From assembly GCF_030145145.1 (NCBI RefSeq), contig NZ_JAQYWD010000025.1:31329-95328 (forward strand): a stretch of DNA of 64,000 nt, read 5' to 3'. Numbering within the stretch: the stretch's first letter is position 1; the number at the start of each line of letters is the position of its first letter. The stretch is from Desulfobacula sp. Lineage in GTDB: Bacteria; Desulfobacterota; Desulfobacteria; Desulfobacterales; Desulfobacteraceae. This document shows positions 34,500 to 41,969 of the stretch, in pieces. A model generated the notes under the pieces. That model saw nothing but the letters and a program-made list of their open reading frames with translations, searched no databases and was not told the origin of the DNA. The position numbers were made by a program, and so were the translations under genes.

Positions 34500-35024
34500 C
34501 TATAGGGTCTTGACAAATTCATTGAGGGTCATTTTGTCATAATTTTTGGTATGAATATATTTCAACACCTGTAACAATTGTGTTTCATTAACATATCCCG
34601 GGATACTGCTGATCTTTGAGGCATCCGATCTCAGAAACCACAAGGTCGGCAATCCCTTGACCCGCCATTGTGTTGAAAGTTCTTTGTTTTTATCTGAATC
34701 CACCATGATACTGATAAAATTATCCTTTAGGTAATTCAGCACTGCCGTGTCCAAAAAAGTGGTCTGTTTGAGTTTCCGGCAATAGGTACACCAGTCTGCA
34801 TGGAAGTATAAAAAAATCGGTTTATCCTGTTTTTCTGCCAGGCCCATGCCCTGGTCATACGCCTGCCAGTCGATGGTGGTGGCGCGCTGGATTTGACCGG
34901 ATGCGTTACCAGGGGTAGCGGTATCAAACGCCTTCAGATCGGTGGATTTCATGTTATTGTAAGCCCAAACACCCCCCACAACGATACAGATAACCGCAAT
35001 AACCAGTACATTTTCTTTTTTCAT
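34500..35024 (-). CDS. Membrane-anchored periplasmic thioredoxin-fold protein
   Basis: 174 residues: an uncleaved signal anchor (VLVIAVICIVVGGVWAY, about 6-22) and a thioredoxin-like domain with active site HADWCTYCRKLKQ and cis-Pro loop KGLPTLWFL. It resembles the C-terminal domain of DsbD and related periplasmic reductases. Start chosen at 35024 (MKKENVL), with AAGGA seven bases upstream. It heads the sigma-54-driven operon thioredoxin-ferredoxin-cytochrome b and may deliver reductant to periplasmic disulfides or sulfur species. Confidence 0.85.
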   Translation of the reverse strand: MKKENVLVIAVICIVVGGVWAYNNMKSTDLKAFDTATPGNASGQIQRATTIDWQAYDQGMGLAEKQDKPIFLYFHADWCTYCRKLKQTTFLDTAVLNYLKDNFISIMVDSDKNKELSTQWRVKGLPTLWFLRSDASKISSIPGYVNETQLLQVLKYIHTKNYDKMTLNEFVKTL

Positions 35025-35051
35025 GTTCAAATCCTTCATTAGCATTCAATT

Positions 35052-35068
35052 TTAACACATATCGTTAA
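35052..35068. promoter_or_regulatory. TTAAC-N7-GTTAA inverted repeat, candidate activator site
   Basis: TTAAC (35052-35056) and GTTAA (35064-35068). A second copy, TTAACGAACCGTTAA, is at 35216-35230. Related dyads occur next to the second NtrC-type activator gene (37147-37168). The 35045-35375 gap otherwise holds the sigma-54 promoter and the leader of the DsrE gene. Confidence 0.45.
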
Positions 35069-35079
35069 TATACTATCAC

Positions 35080-35095
35080 AGCAATATGCATGCCG
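35080..35095 (-). promoter_or_regulatory. Sigma-54 promoter of the thioredoxin-ferredoxin-cytochrome b operon
   Basis: Minus strand CGGCAT-GCATA-TTGCT, with GG and GC 10 bp apart; only the first T of the -24 box is lost. Predicted start near 35069, about 45 nt before ATG 35024. Confidence 0.72.
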
Positions 35096-35375
35096 AACAA
35101 GACATCTTAACCCCAAATATTTTTCAAACAAGCCGTAACCCTTCATTCGTATGGTGTTTAAGCACTGGTTTCTTTTGAGCCATGGACAGGATGCCCTTCA
35201 CCGACTGCCATGATATTAACGAACCGTTAACGACTTAATCATGATATCATAATTTTAACGGTTTCAAAAGAGGACTACCACCGTGTGGCTTTACAGGCCG
35301 CCAAAATTTCTTTATGACTAAACAACACGCTGGCACGACACCATCATTTTTATACTATACGATAAGGAGAACACC

Positions 35376-35735
35376 ATGACTGACAATGTTCTGATTACCC
35401 TTGCATGCGGTACAGACAACCCCAACCGCGCAACCCGGGCACTGTTTCTTGCTGCCGTCGCCCAGAAAAAAGGAAAAAACGTCACCGTCTTCCTGTTGGA
35501 TGATGCGGTTTATCTTGCCAGGAAAGGGGCAACAGAGAACATGAGAGCCGTCACTGGAGATTCTGCAGATGATTCTCTGGCCCACCTTCAGGCCCATGAC
35601 GTCCCGATTCTCGTGTGTACGCCCTGCGCCAAATCACGATTTATTGAAGAAAAAGACCTTGCCGATTCCTGCAGGATGGCCACAGCAGCTGAACTGATTG
35701 ACATTGCCTGTGATTCGGCAACCATTAGTCTTTAG
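35376..35735 (+). CDS. DsrE/DsrF-family protein
   Basis: 119 residues with the DsrE fold pattern: VLITLACGTDNPNRATRALF, VTVFLLDDAV and VPILVCTPCAKSRF (candidate sulfur-accepting cysteines), then EKDLADSC. DsrE-type proteins relay persulfide sulfur. It lies beside rhodanese and cytochrome genes, consistent with sulfur handling. AAGGAGAACACC precedes ATG. A -24-like TGGCAC at 35316 has no matching -12 element, so its promoter is unresolved. Confidence 0.85.
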   Translation: MTDNVLITLACGTDNPNRATRALFLAAVAQKKGKNVTVFLLDDAVYLARKGATENMRAVTGDSADDSLAHLQAHDVPILVCTPCAKSRFIEEKDLADSCRMATAAELIDIACDSATISL

Positions 35736-35749
35736 CCATTCGAACCGAC

Positions 35750-37123
35750 TTATTTAAGTTGTATGCCATATTTCTTAATGCGCTTCCAGACGGTGATCCG
35801 GCTGACGCCCAAAATCTTTGCCGCGTTGGTCTGATTCCCGTCTGCCTGCCGAAGCGCATCAAGAAGTTTTTCTCGCTCAGACTGCCCAATTCTTATCATA
35901 CCATCGGGTTCCGAAGGGTTTAAGGATCCGGTTTTCAGTGGGTTAAACCGGGTTATCTTTTCCGGCAGATGCTCCAATCCAATGCTTTTTCCCCTTGCCA
36001 GGACAAACGCATACTCAATACTGTTTCTCAATTCCCTTATATTGCCGGGCCAGGGGTATGCCACCATCATCCGCATGGCGTCCGGCGTAAACCCCAAAAT
36101 ATTTTTACCGGTCTTCTCTGCCTGGAGCGTAATAAAATGCTGAATGATCAGGGTAATGTCATCTTTACGATGCCGAAGTGGCGGGCAGGTTAACGGAAAA
36201 ACATTAATCCTGAAAAACAGATCTTCCCGGAACAATCCCTGCTCAATCAATTGCTCAAGATTTTTATTGGTTGCCGTCACGATCCGGACATCAATGAGGA
36301 TGGATTTATTAGCGCCCACCCGCTGAATCATTCGTTCTTCCAGAACCCTGAGCAGTTTGACCTGAACCGAAAGGGGAATATCCCCGATTTCATCCAGGAA
36401 AATAGTGCCTTCGTGGGCGGCTTCAAACCGCCCTATCCGGTCACTTTCTGCACCGGTGTAGGCCCCTTTTACATGGCCGAACAATTCACTTTCAAGGATA
36501 TGTTCACTTAATGCGGCACAATTCACCTTCACAAACGGTTTGTATGACCGGCTGCCGGTTTCATGCAGGGCTTTGGCAACCATTTCCTTGCCCGTACCAC
36601 TCTCCCCCAGAATCATCACCGGCGTATCCAGTGATGCCACACTCTCGACAAGTTCATAAAGGCTCTGCATCACCGGGGTTCTTCCAATAATGCCATGAAA
36701 GCCGTCATCAATATGATACATTCTTTTGATGGACGACAGTTCATTTTTATAATGAATATTTTCAGATATATCTTTCAGGGTCTCAACCGCACCAACGATT
36801 TCTTTTTTTTCATTAAACAGAACCGTGGCACTCTTGATAATCGGTATGGCCCTGTTATGGCGATTGGTGATCATACATTTTTTTTCCCGGATCAGGCCTG
36901 CTGAAAAAAGACCGCACCAGTCTTTGCCCTTTCCTTTCCCAACGATTTTACATCCCGTGCAATTCAAGATCCTGCAGGACTGGCCCTTCAGTTCTGCTTC
37001 AGTGTAACCGGTGATCAATTGAGCGGTCTGATTGGCGGCAACAAACCGTCCCTTTTCATCAACGATGATGATCCCATCCTGGACCGAATCAATAATATAC
37101 CGCCATTGTTTTCCAATATCCAT
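35750..37123 (-). CDS. PAS-containing NtrC-type sigma-54 activator (second)
   Basis: 457 residues from MDIGKQWRYI. PAS domain (about 8-115) with a cysteine array SCRILNCTGC, DWCGLF and KKCM; AAA+ domain with GESGTGKE, canonical sigma-54 loop GAYTGA and TIFLDEIGD; C-terminal Fis-type HTH (QTNAAKILGVSRITVWKRI). Start 37123 has GAGGATAAT upstream; the longer reading to 37192 lacks an RBS. It is divergent from the rhodanese-octaheme operon and between two sigma-54 promoters (35080, 37287), so it is the likely activator of both. The PAS cysteines could hold an Fe-S cluster or respond to sulfur compounds. Confidence 0.93.
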   Translation of the reverse strand: MDIGKQWRYIIDSVQDGIIIVDEKGRFVAANQTAQLITGYTEAELKGQSCRILNCTGCKIVGKGKGKDWCGLFSAGLIREKKCMITNRHNRAIPIIKSATVLFNEKKEIVGAVETLKDISENIHYKNELSSIKRMYHIDDGFHGIIGRTPVMQSLYELVESVASLDTPVMILGESGTGKEMVAKALHETGSRSYKPFVKVNCAALSEHILESELFGHVKGAYTGAESDRIGRFEAAHEGTIFLDEIGDIPLSVQVKLLRVLEERMIQRVGANKSILIDVRIVTATNKNLEQLIEQGLFREDLFFRINVFPLTCPPLRHRKDDITLIIQHFITLQAEKTGKNILGFTPDAMRMMVAYPWPGNIRELRNSIEYAFVLARGKSIGLEHLPEKITRFNPLKTGSLNPSEPDGMIRIGQSEREKLLDALRQADGNQTNAAKILGVSRITVWKRIKKYGIQLK

Positions 37124-37146
37124 ATTATCCTCGATAATAATTAATA

Positions 37147-37168
37147 GTGTTAATCTTAAAATTAACAC
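37147..37168. promoter_or_regulatory. GTGTTAAT-N6-ATTAACAC dyad, candidate enhancer
   Basis: A perfect 8-bp inverted repeat (37147-37154, 37161-37168) about 120 bp upstream of the sigma-54 promoter at 37287 and just above the activator gene. A partial copy, TTAACATGTTGA, follows at 37173-37184. Position and symmetry fit an enhancer for the adjacent activator. Confidence 0.55.
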
Positions 37169-37286
37169 ATCATTAACATGTTGACAACACAAACAATGAT
37201 TCTTGCCTGGTTAAAAAAATCAATCTTCCATAAATAGGTTTTAAATTTAAGGGGTTATAACAATCACAGCCCATATTTTTTCTCGC

Positions 37287-37302
37287 TGGCACAGTCATTG
37301 CT
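37287..37302 (+). promoter_or_regulatory. Sigma-54 promoter of the rhodanese-octaheme cytochrome operon
   Basis: TGGCAC-AGTCA-TTGCT, a full consensus match with GG-N10-GC spacing. Predicted start near 37314, about 68 nt before ATG 37382. Confidence 0.9.
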
Positions 37303-37381
37303 CTTAGGAAGTTAACATAAAATTTTATACCTGCAGACACTGGCAGATATACCGCAACCAAATAATAGTTAAGGAGACCCC

Positions 37382-38506
37382 ATGAAAACAAAAAAAATAG
37401 CCCGTTTCATCCTGGCATTGATCTTCGGCCTTGTGCTGACGACAGGATGTACGGCAACAAAGCCGGCAAAAATAGCTGAAACCGACACACAGGATATGTC
37501 ATGGATGTATCATGATATCGTGGACGCAGAATTTGTAGCGGAACACTTGAGTATTCCCATGCCTGAAAATGTGATGCTGATAGATGCAAGGCCCTATAAA
37601 GGCAAATACGTAAAAGGGCATATCCCCGGCGCTGTGAACATTCCATTTTCAGAATTTGATAAAAAGATCGCCCTTCTCCCGGCAGATAAAAACACCCTGT
37701 TGATTTATTATTGTGAAGGCCTGAAATGCAAACTCAGCCACAAATCCGCCAAAAAAGCTGAAAAAATGGGGTATACAAATGTAAAAGTATATGCTAAGGG
37801 ATATCCAGAATGGGTGAGCCAAAAAGGACATTATGCCGCTGTAAGTGCAGAGCAGGTGGCCCGGCAAATCGACGAAAACACCGCTATGATTATTGATTCA
37901 AGACCCCAGAAAACCAAATTTAACAAAGGCCATATCCCTACGGCCGTTAATATCCCCTTTTCTCAATTTGAAACCCTTAAAGGAAAACTGCCCAGGGATC
38001 TGGACACGCCAATTGTTTTCTATTGTGGGGGTCTCAAATGCAGACTCAGCCATAAATCCGCAGCAAAAGCGCTTGAAATGGGATACACAAGGGTCACGGT
38101 CTTTGCCAAAGGCTATCCTGAATGGAAAAAAATATATGGTGCCGCCACTGAGACCCTGCAGGTGAAAGCAGGCGAGGTTGAAGGGTCTATTGATCTTGGA
38201 CTGTTTAAATCCATTATTGCAAACAGACCAGAATCCATCCTGCTGATTGATGTAAGAGATGCAGATGAATTTGCCAAAGGGTCCTTTAAAACCGCAGTAA
38301 ATATCCCGGTTGAAATCCTTGAGCCAAAAATTAAAACCTTCGCCGATGACAAACCCATCATTTTCGTGTGTTCCACCGGCGCAAGAAGCGGCGAGGCCTT
38401 TTATATGACACAGGATGTGAGAGAATCCCTGAAAGATGTCTTTTATGTGGAAGCGGAGATTGATTTTAAAAAAGATGGAAACATTGAGATTAAAGCGCCC
38501 AAATAA
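37382..38506 (+). CDS. Triple-rhodanese lipoprotein
   Basis: 374 residues. Lipoprotein signal with lipobox LTTGC (Cys near residue 21), then three rhodanese domains. Domain 1 (about 45-150) has VMLIDARPYKGKYVKGHIPG and loop YYCEGLKCKLSHKSA; domain 2 (about 155-255) is a close duplicate with FYCGGLKCRLSHKSA; domain 3 (about 270-370) has ILLIDVRDADEFAKG and the classical loop FVCSTGARSGEA. All three keep the catalytic Cys. It would bind persulfide sulfur at the periplasmic face. RBS AAGGAGACCCC. First gene of a four-gene operon. Confidence 0.92.
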   Translation: MKTKKIARFILALIFGLVLTTGCTATKPAKIAETDTQDMSWMYHDIVDAEFVAEHLSIPMPENVMLIDARPYKGKYVKGHIPGAVNIPFSEFDKKIALLPADKNTLLIYYCEGLKCKLSHKSAKKAEKMGYTNVKVYAKGYPEWVSQKGHYAAVSAEQVARQIDENTAMIIDSRPQKTKFNKGHIPTAVNIPFSQFETLKGKLPRDLDTPIVFYCGGLKCRLSHKSAAKALEMGYTRVTVFAKGYPEWKKIYGAATETLQVKAGEVEGSIDLGLFKSIIANRPESILLIDVRDADEFAKGSFKTAVNIPVEILEPKIKTFADDKPIIFVCSTGARSGEAFYMTQDVRESLKDVFYVEAEIDFKKDGNIEIKAPK

Positions 38507-38550
38507 CCCCTGCGTTACTAAAAACGATAAAATCATAAAGGAGCTACACC

Positions 38551-38910
38551 ATGTTTAAAAAATGTATCATATCCCTCATCGTGCTGATGTTTACGATGGT
38601 ATCTTTTTCAGCGGCCTTTGCCTCGGAAGGATCTGAAGGCCCTTTGGGAAACGATAGAAAAGGAAAATACACCTATCGCAAAGTTTACAAAGCCTGTGCG
38701 GCAGCCGGTGAGGTGGAATCCGAAAGCCCTAAAATAAGCCCGGCAGATAAAACCATGGGGCAATGGAAAAATATTTTTGAGACTAAAACATTCAACGACT
38801 TCGGCTGCCAGGAAAATTGGGCAGCCCTTTCTGACACAGATGTTCTTGACATTTATTCGTATTTCTATAATCATGCATCAGATTCACCCACACCGGCTAC
38901 CTGTAAATAA
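38551..38910 (+). CDS. Secreted cytochrome c-like protein lacking the heme motif
   Basis: 119 residues with a signal peptide (KKCIISLIVLMFTMVSFSAAFA). The ending LSDTDVLDIYSYFYNHASD is like the last helix of class I cytochromes c, and GQWKNIF precedes a segment resembling the Met-ligand region. However, no CxxCH is present; the expected site reads YKACAAAGE. It may have lost heme and kept a structural or sulfur-binding role through its four remaining cysteines. It is 44 bp after the rhodanese gene with RBS AAGGAGCTACACC. Confidence 0.6.
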   Translation: MFKKCIISLIVLMFTMVSFSAAFASEGSEGPLGNDRKGKYTYRKVYKACAAAGEVESESPKISPADKTMGQWKNIFETKTFNDFGCQENWAALSDTDVLDIYSYFYNHASDSPTPATCK

Positions 38911-38982
38911 AAATCAACCCGGGGGGAAACAAGGGTTTCCTCCCAGGTTGGGGACTAGGGTTAACACCCCATGGAGATGTCT

Positions 38983-40614
38983 ATGAAAAAAGGAAATTTT
39001 ATACAGCTTTGCCTGGCAGTTACAGCGGCGATGGCATTGTTTTGTGCTGCCCAGACAGCCGTTGCGTCGACGTCTGAATCCGACGAAGAAGCCCTGGGAC
39101 GGACACTGGCCAAACAAGCCGTTAAAGGCAGCGAGCGGTGGAGTACAATAGACCATGCAAAAATCGATGCCCTGAATCAGAACTTCACATCAGGTGAACA
39201 GATTACCCAGGCCTGCCTGTCCTGCCATTCCGAAGCAGCGACCCAGTTCCATAAAACCATTCACTGGACATGGCTTGCGTCCGGGGACAAACAGGATATG
39301 CGGTACGGCAAGGCCGGTTACTCGGTGAATAATTTTTGTATTTCCGGAAATGCCATGGAAGACAAAGGCTGCCTGAGCTGTCATACCAGCTGGAACAAAA
39401 AAGGGGTGGAAGGTGAGGTCAATTGTCTCAAGTGCCATAATTCATCCGGATTTAATTTTAACGAAGCCCTTTCAGATATCACAGCCTTTTCCAAAGACGA
39501 AGATCCGGACACCCGGGAAATCGTAAAAGAAATTCAACAGGAAATTAAAGAAGCCGTTACCCAGGTGACCTTTCCCACAAGAAAAAATTGTGGTGACTGC
39601 CATTTTACGGGGGGCGGAGGCGATGGTGTAAAGCATGGCGATCTGGATACCTCTCTGACAAAACCCAACCGGATGCTGGATGTCCACATGGGCACGGACG
39701 GCAAGGATTTTTCCTGTACCCGTTGCCACACCACCGTTGATCACAACATCGCCGGCAGGATTTACACAAACCCGGCTGTTGAAACGCGAAAAAGCCTGAT
39801 CGAAGATGACCTGGCACCGAAAATCACCTGTGTGTCCTGTCATAGCAGTGAACCCCATAAAAATGATTCAAAAATGAACGACCACACGGATGTCGTGTCC
39901 TGCCAGGCCTGTCACATCCCCACATATGCAAGGGTGAACCCCACAAAAATGTGGTGGGACTGGTCCAAGGCAGGAAAACTGAAGGACGGCAAACCCTTTA
40001 TTGAAGAAGGCCCTTTTGGCAAACCGGTTTACAAATCCATCAAAGGCGAATTCAAATGGGAAAAAAATGTGACCCCGGAATATTTCTGGTTCAACGGCTC
40101 CCTGACAAGCACCACTGCCGATGATATCATTGATCCGGCCCAAATCGTGAAGGTCAGCCACCCGGTGGGTGACAGAACAGACCCCGAGGCCCGGATCTTC
40201 CCCTTTAAAATGCACCGGGGAAAACAGCCCTATGACAAAGTCCATAAAAAACTGTTGGCCCCGTTACTTTCCGGGGAAAAAGGATTTTGGACAACGTTTG
40301 ACATGGACGATGCCATTGAACGGGGCAATAAAACCCTGGGCATCCCCTATTCAGGAAAATTTGATTACGTGGAAACAACCTATGCCTTTCCCATCACCCA
40401 TATGGTGGCACCCAAAGAGAATGCATTGAACTGCACGGAATGCCATATCCGGGAAAATTCCAGGCTTGCCGCCATGACAGGTCTGTACCTGCCCGGCCGG
40501 GACAAGTCCGGTTTTCTCGACACCATTGGCTGGCTCTCTGTCTTTGGCGCCCTGGCAGGCGTGTTGCTCCATGGCCTGGGACGGTTCTTTACACGAAACG
40601 GCAAGGAGGAATAA
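38983..40614 (+). CDS. Octaheme c-type cytochrome of the tetrathionate-reductase (OTR) family
   Basis: 543 residues with a signal peptide and eight CxxCH motifs: CLSCH, CLSCH, CLKCH, CGDCH, CTRCH, CVSCH, CQACH and CTECH. A C-terminal membrane helix (LSVFGALAGVLLHGLG) anchors it. OTR from Shewanella reduces tetrathionate, nitrite and hydroxylamine in vitro; the physiological substrate here is unknown but the rhodanese and DsrE neighbours favour a sulfur compound. Start at 38983 (MKKGNF), with GGAG six bases upstream; ATG 38971 is in frame but has no RBS. The stop directly abuts the ATG of the cytochrome b gene. Confidence 0.9.
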   Translation: MKKGNFIQLCLAVTAAMALFCAAQTAVASTSESDEEALGRTLAKQAVKGSERWSTIDHAKIDALNQNFTSGEQITQACLSCHSEAATQFHKTIHWTWLASGDKQDMRYGKAGYSVNNFCISGNAMEDKGCLSCHTSWNKKGVEGEVNCLKCHNSSGFNFNEALSDITAFSKDEDPDTREIVKEIQQEIKEAVTQVTFPTRKNCGDCHFTGGGGDGVKHGDLDTSLTKPNRMLDVHMGTDGKDFSCTRCHTTVDHNIAGRIYTNPAVETRKSLIEDDLAPKITCVSCHSSEPHKNDSKMNDHTDVVSCQACHIPTYARVNPTKMWWDWSKAGKLKDGKPFIEEGPFGKPVYKSIKGEFKWEKNVTPEYFWFNGSLTSTTADDIIDPAQIVKVSHPVGDRTDPEARIFPFKMHRGKQPYDKVHKKLLAPLLSGEKGFWTTFDMDDAIERGNKTLGIPYSGKFDYVETTYAFPITHMVAPKENALNCTECHIRENSRLAAMTGLYLPGRDKSGFLDTIGWLSVFGALAGVLLHGLGRFFTRNGKEE

Positions 40615-41259
40615 ATGGACGATAAAAAAACCATAAAAATTTATCTGTATACCCGGTTTGAACGGTTATGGCACTGGTACCAGGCATTGACGATTATCTG
40701 CCTCATCATCACCGGCCTTGAAATTCACGGGACATACACCCTGCTGGGCTTTCAAACCGCTGTGAATGTGCATAATTTTATCGGCCTGGCCTGGCTGATC
40801 CTGTTTGCTTTTTTTGTCTTCTGGCTGCTGACAACCGGGGAGTGGAAGCAATATATCCCCACGACGAAAAAACTGTTTTTAGTGGTTCGCTACTATTCCT
40901 GGGATATATTCCAAGGCAAGCCCCATCCTGTTCAAAAATCTGCCGGTGCAAAGCACAACCCGCTGCAGCGGCTGGCCTATCTGGGCATATCCGCCATGCT
41001 GCTGCCGGTACAGATGATCACAGGGCTTTTATACTATCTGTATAATGATATGCCCCAGGTACTGCCCCTGCCGGTCCTGGCAGTGATACACACGGTGGTG
41101 GCCCTCTTTTTACTCAACTTCCTCATTATTCATGTATATATGACCACCACGGGTCACTCCCTTTTCAGTCATATCTCCGGCATGATCACCGGATGGGAAG
41201 AAATTTATAAAACAACTGAAATTGCTGACTGGGAAATCCAGGCCACCCGAAAAAAATAA
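40615..41259 (+). CDS. Cytochrome b (thiosulfate-reductase/formate-dehydrogenase type) membrane subunit
   Basis: 214 residues with four predicted membrane segments. Histidines near the segment ends (ERLWHWYQAL, VNVHNFIGLAW, LAVIHTVVALF, FLIIHVYMTTTGHS) match heme b ligands of the PhsC/FdnI cytochrome b561 family. It connects the menaquinol pool to the octaheme cytochrome. ATG follows the preceding TAA without a gap (TAAATG), so translation is coupled. Last gene before a strong terminator. Confidence 0.88.
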   Translation: MDDKKTIKIYLYTRFERLWHWYQALTIICLIITGLEIHGTYTLLGFQTAVNVHNFIGLAWLILFAFFVFWLLTTGEWKQYIPTTKKLFLVVRYYSWDIFQGKPHPVQKSAGAKHNPLQRLAYLGISAMLLPVQMITGLLYYLYNDMPQVLPLPVLAVIHTVVALFLLNFLIIHVYMTTTGHSLFSHISGMITGWEEIYKTTEIADWEIQATRKK

Positions 41260-41264
41260 TCCCC

Positions 41265-41318
41265 CCCTGGGGCAGGAATCCTTATTCCTGCCCCAGGGTT
41301 CCCCCCTCTTTTTTTGCT
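41265..41318 (+). terminator. Terminator of the octaheme cytochrome operon
   Basis: CCCTGGGGCAGGAAT (41265-41279) and ATTCCTGCCCCAGGG (41284-41298), a perfect 15-bp stem with a tetraloop, followed after a C-rich spacer by CTCTTTTTTTG. The rest of the gap to 41618 contains no gene I can support. Confidence 0.8.
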
Positions 41319-41618
41319 TCGCCAACCCATGCATGACACATAGCATCGGCCTTTTTTTATCCGTCATTAAAAAGTTATACAAGCCTAACTTTGTAATCAT
41401 ATCAGCTACTTATGCCCCAATAAACAATACACTAGTGTTTCAAACATCAATGACTGCGACACAACCGTCGCTGCCATTCCCGGGATGAAACACCCTGAAA
41501 ACGAGGATATACTAAATATGATGCTGAGCCCAAAATACCCTTGCCATAGGCCTTAGAATCATTTAAGGTACTGATATTCATCGATTAAAAATTTTATTTT
41601 ACCCTCACGCTTTTTTTA

Positions 41619-41634
41619 TGGCATATTATTTGCT
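41619..41634 (+). promoter_or_regulatory. Sigma-54 promoter of the cytochrome bd operon
   Basis: TGGCAT-ATTAT-TTGCT with exact spacing. Predicted start near 41645, about 40 nt before ATG 41685. A direct repeat TATTTGCTCC overlaps the -12 region. Confidence 0.82.
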
Positions 41635-41684
41635 CCTTTATTTGCTCCTTAAGAAAAAAACGATAGTTAAACAAGGACTGACAG

Positions 41685-41969
41685 ATGAAACAGGACGCTT
41701 TAAACAGGAAAAATCAACAGACATTGGCAACCGCTGTCAATACGATTTATACCTTCTACCGGGATGGGTTCAGGGGAATGATTCTCGGAAAAAAATTATG
41801 GAAAATCATTCTGATAAAACTGTTTGTCATGTTTGTGGTCCTGAAACTGTTTTTCTTTCCCAATTACTTGAATACCCACTTTCAGACCGACCAGGAAAAA
41901 GGCCGGTATGTCCTGGAACAAATGACAAAAAGCAACTTCCATTTAACAGGAGAAAAAAGCAATGATTGA
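41685..41969 (+). CDS. Small membrane protein upstream of cydA (DUF4492-like)
   Basis: 94 residues: a basic amphipathic N-terminus with YTFYRDGFRGM, then one membrane segment LWKIILIKLFVMFVVLKLFFF, and a short C-terminus. Small proteins of this kind commonly precede cydAB in Bacteroidetes and epsilonproteobacteria, hence the family suggestion. The stop overlaps the cydA start by 8 bp. Likely aids assembly of the oxidase; function unproven. Confidence 0.7.
   Translation: MKQDALNRKNQQTLATAVNTIYTFYRDGFRGMILGKKLWKIILIKLFVMFVVLKLFFFPNYLNTHFQTDQEKGRYVLEQMTKSNFHLTGEKSND

Noticed and set aside
35316..35331. TGGCAC-containing sequence upstream of the DsrE gene as a seventh sigma-54 promoter
   Set aside because: The -12 position reads CATCA instead of TTGCW and lacks the GC, so the GG-N10-GC rule fails.
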